Part shown: positions 31,736 to 64,000 of the stretch, piece after piece
Layout of the letters: every line of letters starts with the position of its first letter
Numbering within the stretch: the stretch's first letter is position 1
Source: Mesostigma viride
Lineage: Eukaryota; Streptophyta; Mesostigmatophyceae; Mesostigmatales; Mesostigmataceae
NCBI GenBank assembly: GCA_009746045.1
Contig: RPFO01000065.1
Span: 3,514,061 to 3,578,060 of the forward strand
DNA: 64,000 nucleotides
Reading direction: 5' to 3'
The notes under the pieces: generated by a model
The model's input: only the letters and a program-made list of their open reading frames with translations
Database searches by the model: none
Told to the model about the DNA's origin: nothing
Position numbers and translations under genes: made by a program

Positions 31736-32330
31736 TGTGTGCCTATGATGAGCCACCCTCCAGATGATGCCTAGCTTTATTTAATTATGCAGTGCCCATG
31801 CAGGGGGTCACTCCCTGCTGAGAAGCCATGCCCTAGCTCTTGTATAGCTGTGCTGATCTTCCCCACCTATGACAGGCTCCCCTTAGCTGGGTGTTGCCTG
31901 AAACTCTGGGTGGTGCAGGTGCCCTAGTGCACCTAGAGCAGGGGTAGCTTACATTCCCACCCTTGCAGGAAGTAGCTAGCTTAGAATGTATGATAGGCCA
32001 TATGCCCCTTCTCTGGGCTATTAATTAATTAATTAATTAGAAACATAACTCCGTTGGGAGTACATGTAGCACATATCCCTGAGAAGGGGCATATGGCTTT
32101 TAATACATTCTGGGCTACTTCATGCAAGGGTGGGAATGTAAGCGACCCTTGCTCTAGGTGCACCAGGGCACCTGCACCCTCATAATCTTCACACTATGCC
32201 CAGCTAAGGGGGAGTATGTTATGTGGGGGAAGATCATCATGGCTATACACGAGCTAGGACATGGCTTCTCGGCAGAGAGCATCTCTCTGCATGGCATAGC
32301 ATGGCTAAATTCTTAATGCAACATCCATGG
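31736..32330. repeat. Tail-to-tail inverted pair of 3'-UTR copies
   Basis: A plus copy (31736-32010) and a minus copy (about 32040-32330) share a central (TTAA)n run at 32011-32038. Matching blocks include the GTGCACC, CCCTTGC and CATATGCCCC segments. No ORF is present. Confidence 0.7.
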
Positions 32331-32452
32331 GGGTCCCATTATAGGCATGGCTTGGCTAAATTCTGAAGGCAACATCCATGGGGTCCCATTATAGGCATGG
32401 CTTGGCTAAATTCTGTAGGCAACATCCTTGGGGGCCATTATGGGCGCACATG
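32302..32452. repeat. About 50-bp tandem repeat (3 units)
   Basis: TGGCTAAATTCT recurs at 32302, 32353 and 32403, each followed by GCAACATCC and a GGTCCCATTATAGGC-like segment (the third unit is degenerate). Confidence 0.75.
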
Positions 32453-32507
32453 CGCTGGGGCCGCGTGGTAGGCTAAGCCTTACTAATCTACACTACTGCT
32501 ATATGTC

Positions 32508-32725
32508 CTAGACTGGGTTTGCTGAGGTGGCAGGGGGTGCCTGCCAGGGCTTGTGGTCAACGTGGATGACGTCCCCCCTCCAGTATACCGGTTTCCCCCC
32601 TGCGCTCTGCCGTATCTGGAGGTAGGTCGGCCATAGCTCGCGTCGCCGTTGTTGCTGGGCCAGGGTCAGGTCGTCGTCCAGCGTGAAGTGAGTCCCCGAG
32701 AGCTTCTTGCGGTTTTTAAGAAACA
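32508..32725 (-). pseudogene. ORF1-like C-terminal fragment
   Basis: The last about 70 residues of the ORF1 protein in minus orientation, containing FTLDDDLTLAQQQRRRELW and PVYWRGDVIHVDHKPW, ending at 32508. Upstream (higher coordinates) the frame runs into an unrelated, oppositely oriented 3' terminus, so the fragment is a broken copy. Confidence 0.8.
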
Positions 32726-32800
32726 ACAGCTCTGGGCTATGTGCTACATATACTCCCAACGGAGTTATGTTACAATTCAATTCAATTCAATTCAATAAAA
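32726..32800 (+). mobile_element. 3' terminus of hairpin-tailed LINE family with (AATTC)n tail
   Basis: CTGGGCTATGTGCTACATA, then the ACTCC/GGAGT hairpin, TTATGTTACAATTC and a (AATTC)n tail ending about 32799. Only the last 75 bp are present. It lies about 350 bp past the stop codon of the helicase gene. Confidence 0.7.
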
Positions 32801-33145
32801 CGAGATGATTCCATTACTTCTTAGTTGCTCTTACGTAAACATACTCAACATGCATGCAGGCGTAAAACAAAATAGGTACAGCATGCCATGCACATGCGCA
32901 TATACCCATGCAGCATTCCTCCGGAATGTGGCACAAGTGTTGTGTCATCGGTGGAGATGCAGGTTGATCTAGCTGTGTTGACATGGCTATCAAATCCGGC
33001 GACGATCACATGGAGTCCTGTTAGAGCGAGCTTCCAGAAGTGGGTTGGTTTCCGGACTTGGTGCATGGGGAGGCAATTTGATAGCGGCCATTAATTAATA
33101 TCGTTGATAGAGTTGCGCTGGCTCTCTCCTTGATACCGTATTAAA

Positions 33146-58331
<25,186 letters not shown>

Positions 58332-59302
58332 GCTTGTCTAGATTAGCTGTGAATCTGACTGGAATTGGCAGCATTGCTCGCCATCTTCTAAATCCAATTA
58401 TCGGTAAGTGTATTCACTAAAAGAGTTGGCGAGAGGGTGAGCTCCAGGAACACGGTTCTGTCAGCAAATTAAGCTGGGACATGTCAACACAATAACCTAA
58501 AAATCGCTGTCTGGCCTTTCAAGACTCTCAAGTCTCAAATGCGTTTTGATGCTGTTATTACCAAGAACTGGCCGAGTAATGGACTGCACGAGAATTCAGC
58601 CCAAGTCAAAGAAATAATCACGTGGAATCAATTTACGCAGTTGACTTGCACACTTTTCACTCGATAATTGCCGACATCGTTTGCACTCGCTGCGTGATGC
58701 GTACGTGGCATCACGGTCACCTGCAGTCCATTCCGATTTTCTGCCAGACGCAACGAAAAGTTGTATGCCACGTGTCGATGCAACATATAAAGTGACCGTA
58801 CGCCTCCATAGCTACTTGGCTGTCATGAGAGTCGGCCACGCCCCAAAGGAAACAACGTTGTTCAGAACAACAGCATTCCTGGAGCACGTAATTTTTCCCC
58901 TTCCGCTTTTCTGGATGCTCGCTAACGCTTAATTGCGGCCCGACTTGAGCTGGCGATGGAGCTACATCATATCTCTATCGCCGTGCCTAACCTAGTCCGC
59001 GCCACCGCGTCTTGTCACAGAGATGTCTACCTGGCGTGGACTTTAGTGAACGATGAAACAACCGAAATTCTAGATTTCATGGCAACAGATCTAGGATTAC
59101 ATAATCCTTTTTAAAAATTGGGTTTAAGTTTTTTTTTCTACATTGGGAACACCGAGGCACTTAGAATGACGTGGGGACACACTTCAATGTGTTCACGCCT
59201 CACCGGCTTGGCGAATTTTTGGGTACACAAACAAAGTTAGTAGCATGGTCACTACTCTGGAATGCGCAAGCCAATGCGGCCGACGTCCATAATTAGAAGT
59301 CA
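58332..59302. promoter_or_regulatory. Shared 5' region between divergent SEN1-like and MBOAT genes
   Basis: About 970 bp separate the two start codons, which point away from each other. No long frame is convincing. CATATAAAG at 58784 is a possible TATA-like element but its strand and distance to either start are not diagnostic. The region is lower in GC than the genes. Confidence 0.45.
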
Positions 59303-62300
59303 ATGTACGCTCTTCTAAGAAAAAACATGAAACTGAAGAGCCCTGAGGCGCCGGAGCCGCGGAGATGGCCCGACCTGGAGGGAGTGTTGTTCATCTGCAT
59401 CGCCATAGTTGGGCTGGGCCAGGGATTTTACCGTCTTTATCGACTATGTGGAGGTCGGTGGTCGTTCAATCGTTGGTATGTCAGAATCGGCTTTCTTATC
59501 CCGTACATCGACATTTCCATACCTTTCACGGGGAAGCTCCTTTACAGCGACTTACTGAGGTAACGTCCGTCTGTGGTGGTTCCTATTTGTGTGCCATTCA
59601 GGTGCCGAGCTGTTGGTTCCGCGCCATCTCGTGCGGGCCGGGTGGATCAACGGGCGTCTAATGGTGAGATGGGCAACTGCTTTCTTATGGCTATATTACT
59701 CATGTCTAAGGAGTGTCGGGTCTGCAAGGGAGATGCTGCATGATAATTTTTCCAAAACTACTATTATTTTCACACATGACCGCTGGAATTGTTTTTTGTG
59801 ATTCATGACAGGCGAATTTTCTCGTAGTCGATGTGGCAGTTGTTCTTGATGTCAACAGTAGGGCGTGTTTGCATAAGAATCCTTACAGGCCAAGGGATAC
59901 CGGGCATGGTGAGGGTTTTGGTGTACATCGTATTAAGCGCGCACGCGCACATACACACACATGCACACACACGCACACACACGCACACGCGCACACACGC
60001 ACACGCATATGGACACGCACACGCACACACATATACATGCACATACGCATACACATACACCACAAAGCCATGTACATCTGCCCCTCCCCCCCTCCAATCC
60101 ATCCCCCAATTTCTGCGCGCTGCCAGCTGGCAGGATCGGATACACAGCGCACTTTGCCCAACCATCCTAGCCATGGAGTCTGCACCTGCTGGCCATCCCC
60201 CAAAACAGTTGCTAGGGTTGGAGGCTATAGACGTCTCTTTTGCGTCCATGCCATTATTTTGACAGCTTGACCATGCAATCACCGCTTCCCTACCACTCAT
60301 ATGCTTGCCTTTAACCCACCAGCAACACACGCATCGTGGCGACAATAGCCCACCTCCTGACTGGCCGCACCCATGGCTGTAATGCCGCACCCACTACTGC
60401 CTCGCCGCGCCTACTCCTATGGTTCCCGGCATCCTACCACGCTTCACACACGCCCCATGCCATGCCACATCCGCACGCCACATGTCATGCGATGCTGGTC
60501 AGGACGCCAGCGACTACCAGTGGGCGGTTTTCCGCGGCAACTTGCCGCTTCTGTCGGTGGCCATGCTGGCGTTGGTGGCGATGGCGGGGGCGCTGCGGGC
60601 CACCCCCTGGGGCGCCCGCAGCCCAGGTGTCCTGAACGCATACTGGATCATCGCATCACTGGCATTTGTCACGTACCTGCACGGGGCGTGGTGAGCCATG
60701 TGCTGGCGGTGAAACGACTCCTCCCGTCACCCACCCACCTCAAATATCGTCACTGTTCCCACCAACTACATTGGTCACTTGCACTTGTGTACGTGTTTTT
60801 CCTTGCCTGCAGCGGTCCGCAGGGATTTGGGCGCATTAGCCTTGCGACAGGGTGTAGCGTCATTTCAATCATTCTAGTAGAGTATGAATCGTTACATTCA
60901 CTAATCTACGACATAGTAGCGTAGTAACACACCCATGGATGCCTCACTACACACTACATTTCTGTAGTATTGTTACCATTCAGTGTTTTTTTTTTTTTTT
61001 AATGGTGCTTTGCTGTCACACGAGCTTTTCTCCCCGCATGCACCCGGCCCTTGGTTGCCCGCATGCTTGTTTGATTGCTTCGTTGACGCCCCCTCAGCTG
61101 CCCGTTCCCCCCTACACATCACCATGGCCACCCTCCAGTTATATTCAAAGTTTACTGGACCATCTCCCCTTGGGCACAGAGGCTGACATCCTTGACAAGA
61201 CCGCCCTATTGTGCACCTTGCTGCCCCATGCACCCATGCCGCCACATGCACCCGTGCCACCGCATGCACCCATGCCGCAATCATCACACAGTGTGGCCTT
61301 CATTCTGGCATCCACCGTGGCCAACTTCCTCCTGGCAAAGGTATGACGTCACAAAACATTGGTGTCCCAACGTGCCACCCTCTGCTGACTTGCCCAGGGC
61401 GATACCTGGTGGGGTGGCTCGCCTGGCTTGTACAGCTGTTGTGGCCGGTGAGGCGTTCGAGGCTTGAAGTGCTTTCATGGCTCCAAAGGGGCGAGGATGG
61501 GAGCGCTTTCATGGAAAGAAAAAAACTTGGACACAAAAAAAATACTTAGAAAAATACTCATACCTGCTGGCGCGATCGAATCCACACTGCGCTGTGGTAT
61601 GGGCAATCGAGAGACGTTCCTATCCGCTGCAAGGTACTATTTCTATCACCCCCTCATCAAAAGCTTACTAAAAGAGGCAACTTGTGGATTCAGGAGGCTG
61701 TTGGAGCTTAGTTTCCTGAAAGCTGGCGCATTGGAGGCGGTGTAGTGGGTGAGAGGGTGTCCTGGGTGTAGGGCCTCAGCCAGGGTCTAATGACTTGTGA
61801 CAGGCGGCGGCCGCTATTCCATCTTCTTCGCCTTCAAAAGCCCTCGGCCTGACTTGGCATGTCTTGACTCTGCCTTCCAAACCTGGCCGCAGGCATGCAC
61901 AAATTTAAAACAAAATCACGTGCATCTTAGGCCAACCCAGTGTGGCCTACCCGAGAAGCTTGCCACAGTACACTTTTCACGGTGCTCTGAGCTCTCGTTA
62001 CGGTTCACGCCTTGTCTCAGCAATGTCTCTCAGCGATGTCTATATCTCTACAAGAAGCAAATTTAGTCTACTATTCATATCACATCCCTAGGGCTAGCTG
62101 CAATTCTTCAAATTGGCTCATTCCTAAGACGTAGCTTCACGCAGGATGACGGGGGGTTGAGAGGGAGTCGCTAGGTGGATGTGGGGAAACTGCATCGGCT
62201 CCAGCTCTCACCTTGTGTATTTCTTCCTTCGAAGTCAGAGCTTTTACTCTGGGATGCAAATGGTGTGTGCCGGCGTTCCGTGATGACAATACCAGGCATT

Positions 62301-63633
62301 CGCAGGGCGGCGCGGCTTTCCCTTGCTGCTGTGGGCGGCCAACTGCAGCTTTCTGGTGTTGGTGCGAGTATATGAAGGCTTCAGCTTTGCCAGCATAAGG
62401 TGAGGGCACACTGGGTGTGTTTGTTTTAATGCATTCCAGCGTGCAAAGGGACGGCTGCAGGGGTTTTATATTGCACAGGAGATCAGCATAAGGAGTGGGA
62501 AACGTGAGGTCGTGGAACGTAAAAGAGTTCTGAGCAGCTCCATGGCGCAAATTGGCTTAACTTCATTCCTTGTCATTGTCAGAAAATACCTCTCGCGGAC
62601 TTCCTGAAGTGGGCAACTGTCACTCGGTGAAAATAATAGAAGCATAAACATCAATCCATCGGAAGAAGCCAATATAGCCATTTCGGCGTTCTGCCCAAAG
62701 TATGGCCATGAGCCTAGTTTTGCAGAAAAAGTTGTACCTGTTTGCCTTTCACTTTTGCATACATTACCACGTAACAGGACTACACTGCAGCTATCTGCCT
62801 CATTTCCTCCCCTCTCCTCATGTTCCTTCGAGTGGTGCGCTTCCTCCTCATCGGCCTCACTCTCGTCAGCTCGGCGCTGGCCTTTCTGGACCACCACCGC
62901 GGCAGCATGCGGTGGCACATCAGCTACAACATGGGTAGGTGCATGTGAGTCAGGCAACAGGTAGTCCAGGTCGCCCGCATAGGGTGTGCGTCCGGGTGGG
63001 TGGTGTGGGTGGGTCAGTGGGTTGGTTGGTGGGAGGGCGGTCAGGCGGGAGTCGAGGGGGGGGCCAAAGAGTGGCGGGGCGTGGAAGTGGCAAGTATGAA
63101 GTGTTAGGGATAAAGCTTGGTGCTTTGCTGGAAGAGTGCCTAGAGCTTTTTCAGAATGTTCTTCATCCTGGCATGGGCATGCATCCGGTTGCGGGGTCAT
63201 CCCCCCTCTTATTTGGACATGGACACGCACAGTGTGGGCCTACAGCCGCAAGTTGAGCCGGGCAGCTGTGAAATGCAATACACCACCACGTTTCGGAAAA
63301 CCGCTTGGTGCGCTCCTAGTCATGTGCAAGTCCCCAAGGTCGCAGCAGCTACAAGTAAATCTCTGCGCAGAAGTCTCGCAGTCTCTAGTAGTGCGGGATG
63401 CACATGCTGACGTCATCGCACTTTCTACCCCCCCCCAAAAAATTAAATTCTATTGCACCCCATGGAATCGGTGTTTTATGTGGATCCCCCCCCCCCCCAC
63501 CCCCCCCCTGCCCCCTCCCTCTCCCCCCCCCCCCCCTCCCCCCATGATACCTGCAGTCGCTCTTCGCTTCCTCAGCTATGGCCTGGACCGGCACTGGGCC
63601 ATCACGGAGCGCCCCCCGCCCTCCAGCCTGCAG
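59303..63633 (+). CDS. MBOAT acyltransferase, GUP1/HHAT-like, 5' part
   Basis: Exons joined in phase: 59303-59453, 59602-59663, 60503-60690 and 61292-61340. Two later exons fit each other: one ending at 62934 and 63557-63633. The first starts MYALLRKNMKLKSPEAPEP and has a membrane segment (VLFICIAIVGLGQGF). Exons 2-3 give GWINGRLM then DASDYQWAVFRGNLPLL, the family's block before the core. Hydrophobic segments follow (AYWIIASLAFVTYLHG, VAFILASTVANFLLAK). The late exons give MRWHISYNM plus VALRFLSYGLDRHWA, the GUP1/HHAT pattern. These ER-membrane enzymes move acyl groups onto lipids or proteins. The segment between 61340 and about 62790 is unresolved, and the catalytic His lies beyond the window. 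Confidence 0.7.
59940..60062. repeat. (CA)n-rich microsatellite in MBOAT intron 2
   Basis: Interrupted CA and CGCA repeats with CATA variants. It explains the His/Thr-rich plus frames and Val/Cys-rich minus frames here. Confidence 0.92.
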
Positions 63634-64000
63634 GTAGGTGTCACGCCAGCAATGAAGGGACAGATCCAGCTACAGGATCCACAGATGCATCATTCCTTGA
63701 TTTATTAGCTGATGGTGGCCCTTGGCCCTGTTTTTGATGTGTTGGTTGGTGTAGGGCCACGCGCTTTTATATTATCTATGTGTGCGAGTGCGCAGTGCAA
63801 AGTGAATACAACATGACGCAGGTCGGCTGGTTTCTCAGGAGAATGTGGCTCTTGCATTCTGCGCTCTCAAGTGGCCTGCCTTGAGCGCATCACCGGTGCA
63901 CGCATCCACCAGGATAATCGACACGTGCTGCCGCGTTGGCTCAAACTAGTTATGCCGAGCGAAACCGGTCGGGCAGTGGGCACCTATGCTCTCACATGGA
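63634..64000. other. Right edge: probable intron of the MBOAT gene
   Basis: Begins with a GTAGGTG donor. I found no convincing further exon before the window ends. Confidence 0.45.

Noticed and set aside
60800-60925. Exon after a CTGCAG acceptor at 60812 as MBOAT exon 4
   Set aside because: It fits in phase but gives GPQGFGRISLATGCS, unlike the family, whereas 61292-61340 gives VAFILASTVANFLLAK in phase.

Overview
The window is nuclear DNA from a photosynthetic eukaryote, most likely a green alga (Chlorophyta; Chlamydomonadales-like is a guess). The evidence is GC-rich coding sequence, many short exons with donors such as GTGAGT, GTGCGT and GTAAGT, acceptors ending GCAG, a small heat-shock protein with a plausible chloroplast transit peptide, and abundant non-LTR retrotransposons and tandem repeats. 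No prokaryotic operons or CRISPR arrays were seen.

Positions 1-23000 are a retrotransposon nest. Three copies (A on the minus strand; B and C in tandem on the plus strand) belong to one non-LTR family. It encodes a PHD finger, an unrecognised region, a RING-H2 finger, two Cys/His finger-like motifs, a reverse transcriptase (RT), a CCHC knuckle and a restriction-like endonuclease (RLE). A and B are divergent. Each is preceded, in the same element orientation, by a long array of ~170-bp monomers that joins an identical 5' leader, as promoter monomers do in mouse L1. Array 1/2 is interrupted by a 1.8-kb insertion. Between the divergent copies lies a second, unrelated LINE fragment with a 29-bp target-site duplication.

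Positions 23800-25800 hold a three-exon HSP20 gene on the minus strand with a TATA box and heat-shock-element-like sites. Positions 27300-32800 are a second retrotransposon cluster: an older RLE-family 3' fragment, and three copies of an ORF1-like protein whose 3' UTR ends in a small hairpin plus short tandem tail, shared with the LINE fragment near 12.1-13.3 kb.

Positions 33146-58331 are one gene on the minus strand for a SEN1/senataxin-type superfamily 1 RNA/DNA helicase. I could join 19 exons (3-21) with consistent reading phase, including a 21-nt micro-exon for helicase motif V. Exon 1 is clear at its start but its 3' junction and a possible exon 2 are unresolved. Most introns are occupied by different micro- or minisatellites, which explains the many long repetitive open frames. 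A divergent plus-strand gene from 59303, a GUP1/HHAT-like MBOAT acyltransferase, fills the right end and probably continues past the window.
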